64,000 nt of DNA from an uncultured Planktomarina sp. (GCA_943788425.1 CALSQF010000002.1:18104-82103), one strand, 5' to 3'; counted from the stretch's first letter, positions 17,755-26,983 are shown. Numbers and translations: made by a program. Notes: a model not told the origin generated them from the sequence alone.

Positions 17755-18833
17755 TATTTCAGTCCGCCATAGGGTGAAGATTTCAATCTTCCATCCGTTG
17801 CAAATGCATAAAGATGGGTGGTATCAAATTGCGCTGACACGGTCTCACCGATATTGAAATTCTGAACTGAATCCAACAGGCCCACCACCTGCACATTCTC
17901 ATGCTTGAGATGTAGGAAGGTTTCTGAGCCACTGATCTCAGAAAGCTCAACGGTAAAAGGAAAGCCCCCATCTGCCAGGCTGATCGCCGCTGCCCTCAGA
18001 CCAAAAATATAGGAGCCCTGCGGCAGCGCCTGACAATGCTCAGGCAGGTCAAAGTGAATTTCCGAGCTTAAAATAACTTTTCCATCGGCCACTGTTCCTT
18101 CAAACAGGTTCATCGCTGGGTCATTGGTAATTTGCGACACTTTGGTCGAGTTGGGGTTCTCATACACTTCTTTGGCACTGGCCTGCTGCAAGATGCGCCC
18201 TTCATCCATTACCAATATCTGCCCACCAAGTTGCATCGCCTCGACCGGGTCCGTCGAAGAATAAATCAAAATAGAATTTTCGGAGGCTTTTGCGCTAAAG
18301 ATGTTTCTGAACTCTTCGCGCAATTGTTCGCGCAATTTATAATCCAAATTCACCAAGGGCTCATCCAGCAGCACGATATTAGCCTCTTTTACTAAGGAGC
18401 GTGCAAGCGCCACCCGCTGTTGCTGCCCACCCGACAAAGCTTGTATTTTGCGGTTTTCGAACCCATCCAGCCCCACTTGTGACAAGGCCCTCATAACCCG
18501 ATTACGAATTTCGGTCTTCGGCATACGGCGCTGCTTCAGTGGAAAAGCCACATTTTCATATACGCTCAGATGTGGATAGTTGATGAATTGTTGATACACC
18601 ATTGCCACTTCACGCTTCCAAACCGGGATGCGGCCAAAATCGCGACCGTCCAAAGTTAAGCTACCGCTCTCAGGCGCGATTAGTCCTGCAATAGTTTTGA
18701 GCAGGGTGGTTTTACCAGCTAAAGTCCGTCCGATAATTGTATAAATTTCACCTTTAGACATTTCAAAACAAACATCATTCAAGTGATATTCCGTATCTGG
18801 CTTGAGACACAGGTTCGAGGCAATGAGTGACAT
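17754..18833 (-). CDS. ABC transporter ATPase, GlpS-like
   Basis: A 359-aa ATPase with Walker A GRTLAGKTT (near 35-43), a full LSGGQQQRVALAR signature, Walker B VLLDEPLVNLD and C-terminal regulatory domain. The switch His is replaced: the usual THD is STDPVEAM, as in GlpS-type subunits. So this subunit keeps the signature and lacks the switch His, while its partner has the reverse, which fits one composite ATP site. It starts one base after the permease stop. Confidence 0.82.
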   Translation of the reverse strand: MSLIASNLCLKPDTEYHLNDVCFEMSKGEIYTIIGRTLAGKTTLLKTIAGLIAPESGSLTLDGRDFGRIPVWKREVAMVYQQFINYPHLSVYENVAFPLKQRRMPKTEIRNRVMRALSQVGLDGFENRKIQALSGGQQQRVALARSLVKEANIVLLDEPLVNLDYKLREQLREEFRNIFSAKASENSILIYSSTDPVEAMQLGGQILVMDEGRILQQASAKEVYENPNSTKVSQITNDPAMNLFEGTVADGKVILSSEIHFDLPEHCQALPQGSYIFGLRAAAISLADGGFPFTVELSEISGSETFLHLKHENVQVVGLLDSVQNFNIGETVSAQFDTTHLYAFATDGRLKSSPYGGLK

Positions 18834-18834
18834 T

Positions 18835-19683
18835 TTATTTCAACGCTCCAGACAGGTTACCTTTTGACAAAAATCGTTCGACGATGAACGCAACGACAAC
18901 CAGAGGTGCAACACTGACCAGCGCTGCCGCTGATAGGCTCCACCATGGTGTGATTGATGAATTTAGAGCCACAATCGCGACCGGCAGGAGTTGTACTTCA
19001 GTAAATGTCAGAATGAATGAAAAGAAAAAGTCGGTCCAACCGAAGATCATGCAAAACATACCTGCAACAACGATCCCAGGGATCGAATTTGGAAGCACTA
19101 CTTTGTAAAACGCCTGATAGGGATTACAGCCATCAATCAGTGCAGTTTCGTCAATTTCGCGCGGCACTTTGTTGAAGAAATCAACCATGATCCAAACAGC
19201 AATTGGCATCAACAAAACAATATATACCAAAATGAGCCCCACGAGAGTGTCCAGCAACGAGAATTTGCCGAGCATGATAAAAAACGGAATCGCCAAAACA
19301 ACAGGCGGCATAATACGCTGCGAGATGAAGAAGAAAGTTATATCACCGTTGCGAATAGGGCCCGCTTTGAAGGTAAACCGTGATAATGCATAGGCAGCCA
19401 ACGTACCCAAAAGGATGCTAATCGCACTACCAGCAGCTGTTACAAACACACTGTTAAAGAATGGCTCAACAATGGCCACACCGCCTTGTGCCGGCGATTT
19501 CCAGAGCGCTCGCCATCCTTCCAATGTTGGCTCAAAATCTACCCAAGGGATGTAAGTCGCTCCATTGGTAACCGATTGGAAGTCTTTAAACGAGGTCGAA
19601 ATTGCCCATAGAAAGGGTGCAATCACAAAGACGGACCACAGAGTGACAGCTAAGTATTTAAGAGTGGTGTAAAAGTAGCCCAT
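18835..19683 (-). CDS. ABC sugar/polyol transporter permease, MalG-type
   Basis: A 282-aa inner-membrane protein with six segments: a first helix at about 10-30, four in the 70-210 region, and a last helix near 245-270. The coupling loop is EIDETALIDGCNPYQAFYKVVLP near 175-197, the EAA motif that contacts the ATPase. Corresponds to the second permease (GlpQ-like) of the operon. It follows the other permease by two bases. Confidence 0.87.
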   Translation of the reverse strand: MGYFYTTLKYLAVTLWSVFVIAPFLWAISTSFKDFQSVTNGATYIPWVDFEPTLEGWRALWKSPAQGGVAIVEPFFNSVFVTAAGSAISILLGTLAAYALSRFTFKAGPIRNGDITFFFISQRIMPPVVLAIPFFIMLGKFSLLDTLVGLILVYIVLLMPIAVWIMVDFFNKVPREIDETALIDGCNPYQAFYKVVLPNSIPGIVVAGMFCMIFGWTDFFFSFILTFTEVQLLPVAIVALNSSITPWWSLSAAALVSVAPLVVVAFIVERFLSKGNLSGALK

Positions 19684-19685
19684 GA

Positions 19686-20552
19686 TTAATTACCCCGCAC
19701 CATCAGTTTCACCAAAATCTTTGCAATAATCGTGAAGCTGATGATCATGATGATCAGATATGTCAAAGACAGCGCCGCAGAATATCCAAATTGGAACTCT
19801 CGCAAACCTTTGATAAAAATATAAAAACTTGATGTTTCGGTTGAAGTTCCCGGCCCTCCAGAAGTTAGCACATAAACGGTATCCATGATCTTTGACGCTT
19901 CGATCAGCCGTATGATGATTGCACCAATCGATATCGGCGCCATCAATGGAAAGGTCACATAAACAAACGTCCGAATAGGCCCAGCACCGTCGATAGAGGC
20001 AGCCAAATAAGGTTCTTTGGGCAGTGACAAAAGGCCTGCTAACAGCAACAGAAACATAAATGGGGTCCATTGCCATACCTCGACAAGAATAACCGTAAAT
20101 TTGGCTAATATTTCGCTGCTAAGCCAAAGTGGATTCATTCCAAAGAGATTAAAAAAATCATTCACCGGACCAAGCGATTCATGGAAAAATGTGCGCCAGA
20201 TGACGGTCATAATAACAGGTGTCGTCATCATAGGGATCAAAAAAAGCACTCGGAAAAATCTCTGGAAAACAATATCCTTCCACACCATAAGTGCGAGAGA
20301 AAAACCGATGACATATTGTAGAAAAACCGTGGTGAGTGAAAGCATGCTCAAACGGCCAAACGCTTCCCAAAACCGCAGGTCATCTGTAAACAGTCGGATA
20401 TAATTCTCGATGCCAATAAAATCCAAACCTGGGTAGAAGCTGTCCCAACTTGAAAGACTTAAGCGGACCGTAAACCCAATCGGAAATATCAAAATGCCCA
20501 GCAGGACCAAAAGCCCAGGAAGCAAGAACATGTATTTATGTCTGAAGTTCAT
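19686..20552 (-). CDS. ABC sugar/polyol transporter permease, MalF-type
   Basis: A 288-aa inner-membrane protein with six hydrophobic segments starting at residues 8-30 and an EAA loop KEPYLAASIDGAGPIRTF near 175-192. Corresponds to the GlpP-like permease. It is separated from the binding-protein gene by 71 bases holding a strong hairpin. Confidence 0.87.
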   Translation of the reverse strand: MNFRHKYMFLLPGLLVLLGILIFPIGFTVRLSLSSWDSFYPGLDFIGIENYIRLFTDDLRFWEAFGRLSMLSLTTVFLQYVIGFSLALMVWKDIVFQRFFRVLFLIPMMTTPVIMTVIWRTFFHESLGPVNDFFNLFGMNPLWLSSEILAKFTVILVEVWQWTPFMFLLLLAGLLSLPKEPYLAASIDGAGPIRTFVYVTFPLMAPISIGAIIIRLIEASKIMDTVYVLTSGGPGTSTETSSFYIFIKGLREFQFGYSAALSLTYLIIMIISFTIIAKILVKLMVRGN

Positions 20553-20574
20553 TGGTGATCACCCTATTTTGCAT

Positions 20575-20599
20575 AGAGCGCCCCAGAAAGGGGCGCTCT
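20575..20599. promoter_or_regulatory. Strong intercistronic hairpin between binding protein and permease genes
   Basis: AGAGCGCCCC and GGGGCGCTCT form a perfect 10-bp stem with a five-base loop. No T run follows on the minus strand, so it is probably an RNA-stabilising or partial-attenuation structure that lets the binding protein be made in excess, as known for malE-malF. Confidence 0.75.
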
Positions 20600-20623
20600 A
20601 GTAATCTTTAGCTATGATGCGAC

Positions 20624-22159
20624 TTACTCTGCGTCTTCCAGAGCTACACCAATAGCATAAGCTTCTCGGATTGTATCAGCGCCAATACGCTTTACAATTT
20701 TTGTCCACTCAGCGGCCACCTCATCTAGAGCTTCTTGTGGTGATAACTGGCCAGCCAACGCCTTAGAGGTGCCCGTTGCAACTGCGCTATTGAATTGGAA
20801 AACACCTGGCACCCGCAATGGGAACACACGGTTGGTGCTGCCTTCTTCCATTTCCATAAGAGTATCCGCATATTGCTTGGCAATCTCAGGATCCCAACCC
20901 TGACGCTCAACATAGATCTCAGGAACAAAGTCTGATTTCTTGAACGGGTTCACACCAAAGCGACCAATACCTATGTCAGCTTGGTGATTGGCGTCATTGG
21001 CAAAGAAGCAAAGATAGTCAAAGGCCATATCATGGTTCTTGCTTTTCTTGGCAACCGCAGCTGTCCAGCCCCAAACTATGTAGGGTGCCTGGTTAAACTC
21101 TTGTTCCCAAGCTCCACTATCACGGTTCCAAACTCGAGTTGCGCCTGGTAGTGGCGCTGCGCCGACTTTGTTTTTGATTGGGCTGTCATCTTCCATAGCC
21201 TTAACGAAAGCATCATCCCATGAGAAGCTAAACAGAGTTTGTCCACCGCCAAACGAGTTGATTTCATCGCCAAGGCCGAAGTTGATACCACCTGGCGGCA
21301 CGTATTTCGTCGCTTCGACCCAATCGGTCAAAGCTTCAACAAAACCTGGCCCATTGATCAATGGCTCCATAGTTTCAAGGTCAAAGAAGAAACCACCCTT
21401 GACCCGTGGGTTCTTTGAATAGGCCACCGAACGGCTGAAAAACGCCGCAAACATCAGGTCGTCTTTCTTCATAACTTCGGCAGATCCATATTCGAGCTCA
21501 CCGTCGTTATCCCAGTCCCAACCGTTGAAGAACGCAGCCATTTCAGCATATTCTTTCCAAGTCTGTGGAATGCGTAATTCATTGCCCGTTTCGGCTTTGT
21601 ATTTTGCTTGATATTCAGGGTTATCAATCACATCTCTACGATACTTCAAGTAGTGACGATCCCCATCGATTGGAAACTGGATCATCTCACCATCCCAAGA
21701 ATTCACGTCGATATGGCTTTGAGTGACATCCTGCATTTGCGCCATATTTACATATTTTGCTGGCACGGGCTGCAGATATTGCTTCCAATCGCGGATAAAG
21801 TTGGAAAAACCAAAAACGATGTCATAAGGAGCTTGGCCCGCCTGAAACGGAACCATGGCCTTTGAATACAAATCGCCTGCTGGCGTATGGATCACGTTAA
21901 CTTCAGCACCCGTCAACGCACTAAACTGTTCCGCGTGAAGCGCTGTTGGCTCACCCATAACTGGTACAGCATGCGTGTTTATGGTCAATTTTTGGCCACT
22001 GTAATCTTTTTTCGACATGGCGTCATAGGAGCATTCACCCGCTATATCACCCGTATTTTTTATGTGTGGAAACTGATCGCTCCATTGATCTGCATGCGCA
22101 AGGCTGCCCAGCAAGGCAGTAGACCCCACTAAAACGCCCACTCTTATTGAATTTTTCAT
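20624..22159 (-). CDS. ABC transporter extracellular solute-binding protein (GlpV-like, polyol/sugar)
   Basis: About 511 aa, longer than most family-1 sugar-binding proteins and close to the size of the GlpV glycerol receptor. A signal peptide covers about residues 1-23 (ends LAHA). The ATG at 22159 follows GGGAGGAAG; a start five codons upstream would bury that site. The mature part is a two-lobe receptor with many Trp and Tyr residues and FGFSNFIRDWKQYL near 95-110. It is the second gene of the operon after the alcohol dehydrogenase. Glycerol is inferred only from the company of GlpS/GlpT-like ATPases. Confidence 0.85.
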   Translation of the reverse strand: MKNSIRVGVLVGSTALLGSLAHADQWSDQFPHIKNTGDIAGECSYDAMSKKDYSGQKLTINTHAVPVMGEPTALHAEQFSALTGAEVNVIHTPAGDLYSKAMVPFQAGQAPYDIVFGFSNFIRDWKQYLQPVPAKYVNMAQMQDVTQSHIDVNSWDGEMIQFPIDGDRHYLKYRRDVIDNPEYQAKYKAETGNELRIPQTWKEYAEMAAFFNGWDWDNDGELEYGSAEVMKKDDLMFAAFFSRSVAYSKNPRVKGGFFFDLETMEPLINGPGFVEALTDWVEATKYVPPGGINFGLGDEINSFGGGQTLFSFSWDDAFVKAMEDDSPIKNKVGAAPLPGATRVWNRDSGAWEQEFNQAPYIVWGWTAAVAKKSKNHDMAFDYLCFFANDANHQADIGIGRFGVNPFKKSDFVPEIYVERQGWDPEIAKQYADTLMEMEEGSTNRVFPLRVPGVFQFNSAVATGTSKALAGQLSPQEALDEVAAEWTKIVKRIGADTIREAYAIGVALEDAE

Positions 22160-22199
22160 TATTCTTCCTCCCATTTATGTTGATTTAGTAGGTTAGTTA

Positions 22200-23252
22200 T
22201 TAAGGTATCAGGACACCGCGTCCCTTCACCTTACCGTTATTCAAATCCTGCAAAGCCAGGTTGGCATCAGACAGTCTATATTCTTGCGTAGCCAAATTCA
22301 CGTGGCCCTTGTCGGCTAGAGACATTAACTCCGTAAGTTCAGCCCATGTTCCCACTAAATTCCCAATTATATTTTTTTCTGTGGTGATCATCTCAAAGGC
22401 ACTCACGTTGATATCTTCGCCATAGCCAACGACATAATAACTTCCCATATCGCGGGTCATAGCCAAGCCTTTAGCAGTTGTTCCGCGCTCAGCTACAAAA
22501 TCTAATACGGCTTCGGCACCCTTGCCTTTTGTCAATTCCAAAACTTTTTGCACCTCGTTTCCGTCAGCTTTGACTAACGCATCTGCGCCACAAGTTTCAG
22601 CAAGCGCTAAAGCCATGTCGGAAGGATCAACAACAATAATTTCCGCCGCACACATTGCGCGCAAAACTTGAATGCCAATATGTCCTAATCCGCCAGATCC
22701 AATCACAACACATTTTTCACCGGGTAGGAGATGCCGCGATGCTTTTTTAGCAGCGCGGTAGGCGGTAAGCCCTGCGTCTGAATAGGCTGCAACTTCCTTA
22801 GGAACCAAAGTTTGTGGCAATTTTACAATATTTCGCACAGAGGTTTTAAGAGCCTCGGCATAACCGCCGTTGCAATCGACTCCAGGAAACATGCCATTTT
22901 CACCGTGCATGTCGTGCCCCCGCCGGCATGCCAAACACGTACCACCAGTTATTTTCGGGTGCACAATCACAGGGTCACCTTTTTTGAGACCCTCAACTTC
23001 ACTCCCGACGTCTTCAATCCAGCCAGCGTTTTCGTGGCCCATTATGAGTGGCAGGAGTGTGCGATCCGCATCAGTCGCCTCGCGCCAAACACCTTCAATG
23101 ATGTGCAAATCAGTCCGGCAAACGCCGGCACCGCCGATGCGGACAATAACATCGCTGGCTTTCTCAATTTTAGGATCCGGGACGTTTTCCAAGTCAACCC
23201 AAGACGGTGCTGTCAGGTGATCGTCATATTGTTTTAGAACTTGCGCGCGCAT
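22200..23252 (-). CDS. Zinc-type medium-chain alcohol dehydrogenase
   Basis: 350 aa from the ATG at 23252, which follows GGAAGG; the longer frame to 23366 has no support. Catalytic zinc ligands C45 (GVCRTD) and H73-E74 (GHENAG) are present, and the NAD fold is GSGGLGHIGIQ near 195. Of the four structural-zinc cysteines expected in this fold, only C106 and C109 remain; positions 103 and 117 are Gly. It may therefore have lost structural zinc. It is the first gene of the transporter operon and reads away from a divergent AcoR-like regulator, so it probably oxidises the imported polyol or alcohol. Confidence 0.87.
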   Translation of the reverse strand: MRAQVLKQYDDHLTAPSWVDLENVPDPKIEKASDVIVRIGGAGVCRTDLHIIEGVWREATDADRTLLPLIMGHENAGWIEDVGSEVEGLKKGDPVIVHPKITGGTCLACRRGHDMHGENGMFPGVDCNGGYAEALKTSVRNIVKLPQTLVPKEVAAYSDAGLTAYRAAKKASRHLLPGEKCVVIGSGGLGHIGIQVLRAMCAAEIIVVDPSDMALALAETCGADALVKADGNEVQKVLELTKGKGAEAVLDFVAERGTTAKGLAMTRDMGSYYVVGYGEDINVSAFEMITTEKNIIGNLVGTWAELTELMSLADKGHVNLATQEYRLSDANLALQDLNNGKVKGRGVLIP

Positions 23253-23359
23253 AATTAGCCTTCCAATCTCTCTGCCTACTTCTTCGTAAAGCTTCGACAA
23301 GCTGGCGCTTTCCAGCAAGATTAAAAAGTGTTCACTTCTGGTCATGATAGCCTGAAAAC

Positions 23360-23376
23360 TGTTCACTTTATGAACA
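23360..23376. promoter_or_regulatory. Candidate operator in the divergent regulator/dehydrogenase gap
   Basis: TGTTCA-CTTTA-TGAACA is a perfect dyad. A half site GTGTTCAC lies at 23328-23335. Both are in the 181-base gap between the alcohol dehydrogenase and the AcoR-like regulator. Fis-type HTH regulators such as AcoR bind dyads of the TGT-N-ACA kind, so this is the likely site of the adjacent regulator. Confidence 0.6.
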
Positions 23377-23433
23377 CTAAGCTAATTTGCAGTTTAGCGA
23401 GAAAAGTCCTAAGTTTTACGCTAGGAGAAAAAA

Positions 23434-25359
23434 ATGATCTTATTCAATGGCAACTTGGGCGGCGATCAAGGTGATCAATTAGCTCAAACCGCACTTGGTA
23501 CAGAAATTGAAATCTCACAGGCTTCGCTAGCAGATAGTTGGAAGCGTAGCTCGTCTTTTGGTTTAGATCCAAATGGCAAACCAGTAGACGCCGTGATATC
23601 TGAAACTGAACTTTATCAATCGAACCAAAAAAACGAATACATTACACAGTTCGTAATGCCTGAACTGGAGCTTTTATATAATCAAATCGCCGGCACAAAT
23701 TTTATGGTAGCCTATGCGGATAGTGAAGGCGTTGTCATAAATGCTCTGCGAGACGAAGACTTCAAAAACAGTGATGCCGGCAAAGCAGTTATTCCAGGGT
23801 CTATCTGGACTGAAGAATATCGTGGTACAAATGCCTTGGGCTTGTGCTTACATACGGGCTCTTCACAGATCGTAGCTGGACGCGAACATTTTTTTCACAA
23901 ACTTGGCAATTTGTCTTGCTTTGCAGCACCAATTTACAACCCTAGTAACGAAATTGTGGGAATGATCGATGCAACATCTGATGCATCATCACGGCAACAC
24001 CACACTCTTGCATTAGTTAAGCTGGCTTGCAAAAACGTTGAAAATCGCTTGTTTACCGATGCGTTTGAACACTCAATGATTATTAGTTTTCACGCTCGCC
24101 ACGAATATCTTGGGACTACAAGCGCTGCATTATTAGCCATAGACGAGCATGGGTTTATTGATGGTGCAAACACCAATGCAAAAATGATGTTAAATGGCTT
24201 AAACTTGTCTCATAAACGCCATTTTGGCGATATTTTTTCTATTCCGTTTTCTAACATAATTAACAGGCTCTCTTCCAATGAGATTATACGCATCCACGAT
24301 GTCATGGGATCTGCCGTTTTCATGGCGATGAAAGAAAGTACGACGAAACGCATTGTTGACATAGATTTACAAAGTCGCTCAAAGGCGCCCAGCATAAAAT
24401 TGCTACCGCAGGTTTCTCACACAGACAAAAAAGATCCCGAAAATGTAAAAATCAAGCGGAGTTACATAGCGGAAGATGCCGGTTTAAAACGACACTTATT
24501 GATGGCTAAAAATGCTCTGAAATACGAACTTCCAGTGTTTATTGAAGGTGCCCGTGGTTCTGGTAAGAAAGCTACAGCAACCGAATTGCACAAACTTCTT
24601 TTCTGCGAACAGCCTTTGGTCGAAATAAAATGTAATTTATTAACGGCAGAGAATTACGAAGAAATGTTGTTTGGAGAGGCGGGAAGGCTGGCCTATTTTC
24701 AACCTTCATCCTCAATTTTTTCTGCAAGCCTTCTAGATAGGGCGCGTAATGGGAGCCTGTTTTTAAACGGTATCGAAGCGCTGCCGATCGTGGCACAAAA
24801 AGCCCTCATACAAGTCCTGGAAGAACGACAAGAAGCGCAAATTGACCAGGGCAAAACTGAAATTTCTGCTGTATTCTCTTCAAGCCGGTTATCTTTTACA
24901 GAGCTAAAAGCCAGTGAAGATTTAGACCCAGTCTTTCTTGAAGCGCTACAGGGATCGCAAGTTGTTCTGCCACATCTTTCACAAAGGTTAGACTTTCGGC
25001 TGTTAGCAACAGAGCTATTATACCAGGTTTCGCCCTCTCATAAGTTTTCCAAATCGGCTTTAGATGCTTTACAGAAGCGCGACTGGCCGGGCCAGGTCAA
25101 ACAACTTAAGAGAACAATTCAAATGTTACTTGCTAATGCTGACGGACCAATCATCCGCGCTGAGGCTATCTCAGGTGGCACTCAACTTAAATCAGAAGAG
25201 TTAACACCATGCATGGCATGTTCCAATTCACCGGTGCGCAAAGAAAGCTGCGTTTTAATCAAAAAAACATGGCTTGAAACGGGGGGTAATGTTAGCCTTG
25301 TGTCACGCAGATTGGGTGTATCACGGACCACAATTTATAAACATCTCAGCAGCGAATAA
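23434..25359 (+). CDS. AcoR-like transcriptional regulator with AAA+ domain lacking GAFTGA
   Basis: A 641-aa protein built as an AcoR-type activator. It has an N-terminal region, a GAF-like sensor (about 60-200, with NFMVAYADSEG and GTNALGLCLHTG), a linker/PAS-like region to about 330, an AAA+ domain (Walker A-like GARGSGKK near 372) and a Fis-type HTH at the end (GNVSLVSRRLGVSRTTIY). The GAFTGA loop that contacts sigma-54 is absent: after MLFGEAG the sequence goes directly to LAYFQPSSS. It probably works with a housekeeping sigma factor. TAGGAGA precedes the ATG. It is divergent from the dehydrogenase/transporter operon it presumably controls. Confidence 0.82.
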   Translation: MILFNGNLGGDQGDQLAQTALGTEIEISQASLADSWKRSSSFGLDPNGKPVDAVISETELYQSNQKNEYITQFVMPELELLYNQIAGTNFMVAYADSEGVVINALRDEDFKNSDAGKAVIPGSIWTEEYRGTNALGLCLHTGSSQIVAGREHFFHKLGNLSCFAAPIYNPSNEIVGMIDATSDASSRQHHTLALVKLACKNVENRLFTDAFEHSMIISFHARHEYLGTTSAALLAIDEHGFIDGANTNAKMMLNGLNLSHKRHFGDIFSIPFSNIINRLSSNEIIRIHDVMGSAVFMAMKESTTKRIVDIDLQSRSKAPSIKLLPQVSHTDKKDPENVKIKRSYIAEDAGLKRHLLMAKNALKYELPVFIEGARGSGKKATATELHKLLFCEQPLVEIKCNLLTAENYEEMLFGEAGRLAYFQPSSSIFSASLLDRARNGSLFLNGIEALPIVAQKALIQVLEERQEAQIDQGKTEISAVFSSSRLSFTELKASEDLDPVFLEALQGSQVVLPHLSQRLDFRLLATELLYQVSPSHKFSKSALDALQKRDWPGQVKQLKRTIQMLLANADGPIIRAEAISGGTQLKSEELTPCMACSNSPVRKESCVLIKKTWLETGGNVSLVSRRLGVSRTTIYKHLSSE

Positions 25360-25370
25360 TCTCTAATGAC

Positions 25371-25480
25371 GCTGCCAAACACATGAAGCCGCACCAGAGT
25401 GTTGGTCTCGCCCGGCTCTAATCGCTCAATAATTCGCGCCACTAAGCGCCACTGGCAGCCGCGTTGCGATTATTTTGACT
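25371..25480 (-). repeat. Degenerate IS end with coding tail, copy D
   Basis: Begins GCTGCCAAACACATGAAGCC, eleven bases after the regulator stop. On the minus strand it reads NRNAAASGA-stop-WRELLSD, aligned with the NRAAALAQWRQLLNA tail of copy B. It fills the short gap before the PLP enzyme gene. Confidence 0.5.
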
Positions 25481-25487
25481 TTATCGA

Positions 25488-26576
25488 TCAAACCAACCTG
25501 CCTCGTGCAGACACTGGAATTGCCTCTATAATGGTATCACCCCGAACCGCCACGAGTTGATCAACCATATTCACAGTGACGCAGACGTGGTTCGGGATCA
25601 CACGCAAGATATCGCCAACCGCTGGCTTGGTATGACAACGCGACAGATCAAGGAAACCGTGCTCTTCAGCAAATTTATGGATGCGCGCTTTCGGATGCTC
25701 AAGGATCAACCCATACCCGTCTAGACCACCAGTGTCAGATGTCAGTGTTTTGGAGCCTGCATCCAGAATACCGCGGTCCTCGCCTCCGCGGCTAACCACA
25801 CTGGTAAATACGTGGAGTGCGCAATCGCTTTGCTGCGCAAACCCAGCTTCGATCATCATGCGATCATTGAAAATGCAGGTGCCTGCCCGATGTTCAGTTG
25901 CGCCTAACAAATTGCCAAGATTGGAAAAATTCGGGGTTCCTCCAGTAGAAATAATTCCGTGGCTCATACCGAACGCCGCCAGTCCCTGGGTCATTTTGTC
26001 CAGAAATATCTGTGTCTGAGGCCAAGTATCCAGCGCCGGATAAAATAGTAGGCCAGCAAAGTTGAGCATTGGATCATTGTGGATGATTTGGGCCAATGCG
26101 AGTGCTTCACCTGGCGTTTCAACCCCCGCACGTTTTTGCCCCGTGTCACATTCAATCATCACATCCAAAGGTCTGCCAGACTCACGCGCTGCATTAGAAT
26201 AGGCATCAAGTACAACCGGATTATCAGCGCAGACCTTGAGAGCAAAACGCCGTTGTAAAGCTGCCAACCGACCCGAACGCGCCGCTCCCAACAGATTGGT
26301 TGCGACAATGATATCGGTGATGCCTGCATCCGCCATCACTTCGGCCTCACCTAGCTTTTGGCAGGTAATCCCACACGCGCCAGCCTCGATCTGCATCTTT
26401 GCCAAAAGCGGTGATTTATGGGTTTTGATGTGCGGACGGTTTGCCACCCCGGCCTCATCACATAACTTTTGAGCGCGTTGAACATTACGCTCAACGACAT
26501 CAAGATCAATAATCAGACAGGGCGTACCAAAATTCTTTATAACCTCGGCCTTCAGTCTGTTTATCGCATCAGTCAT
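25488..26576 (-). CDS. Fold-III PLP enzyme of the D-threonine aldolase/D-serine dehydratase (DSD1) type
   Basis: A 362-aa alanine-racemase-like enzyme. The PLP lysine is K51 in RPHIKTHKSP, and the C-terminal metal site NHVC (H330 and C332) is the one seen in zinc-dependent D-serine dehydratase; D-threonine aldolases usually have Asp in place of that Cys. It would cleave or dehydrate a D-hydroxy amino acid in the cytoplasm. It stands alone between two degenerate IS ends, and from here on the sequence is clearly GC-richer than the preceding 20 kb. Confidence 0.85.
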   Translation of the reverse strand: MTDAINRLKAEVIKNFGTPCLIIDLDVVERNVQRAQKLCDEAGVANRPHIKTHKSPLLAKMQIEAGACGITCQKLGEAEVMADAGITDIIVATNLLGAARSGRLAALQRRFALKVCADNPVVLDAYSNAARESGRPLDVMIECDTGQKRAGVETPGEALALAQIIHNDPMLNFAGLLFYPALDTWPQTQIFLDKMTQGLAAFGMSHGIISTGGTPNFSNLGNLLGATEHRAGTCIFNDRMMIEAGFAQQSDCALHVFTSVVSRGGEDRGILDAGSKTLTSDTGGLDGYGLILEHPKARIHKFAEEHGFLDLSRCHTKPAVGDILRVIPNHVCVTVNMVDQLVAVRGDTIIEAIPVSARGRLV

Positions 26577-26633
26577 TCTGTTCAGCCTGATTGAGGTACG
26601 CTTCAGCCAGTAAAATGGGATTGTATCTTGTGG

Positions 26634-26850
26634 GCACTGTCAAAGGTGTGTTCTCCGTCCAGATATTTTTTCATCCTAGCAATCCATTGCTATGCGATCA
26701 AACGAACGATTACTAGCGTCCGATTGCCAGCACAAATTTCACCCCTGCGGTCCAAACTTGATGCCTCTCAACAAGAGCAGCGGCGCGATTCAGCTTGAAA
26801 TTTGCGGCCGCGTTAATCCAGTGATAGTCGCCATGCGAACCACATCACGA
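26634..26850 (-). repeat. Degenerate IS end with coding tail, copy E
   Basis: Starts GGGCACTGTCAAAGG and holds, at about 26745-26815, a minus-strand tail readable as INAAANFKLNRAAALVERH. Between the end and the tail lies about 110 bases not present in copy B, so it is rearranged. The rest of the 26577-26983 gap shows no convincing gene. Confidence 0.55.
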
Positions 26851-26983
26851 CGAAACGCCTCTGGGTATCTCTTTGCCATTCTCTATCTCTTTCATAACAA
26901 ACATTGCTCGAAAGAGCCCGGAACTCACCCGCCACAAATCCGCCCTGCCCTCATCCTAGTTTACTCTGACAATCTATACGTTC

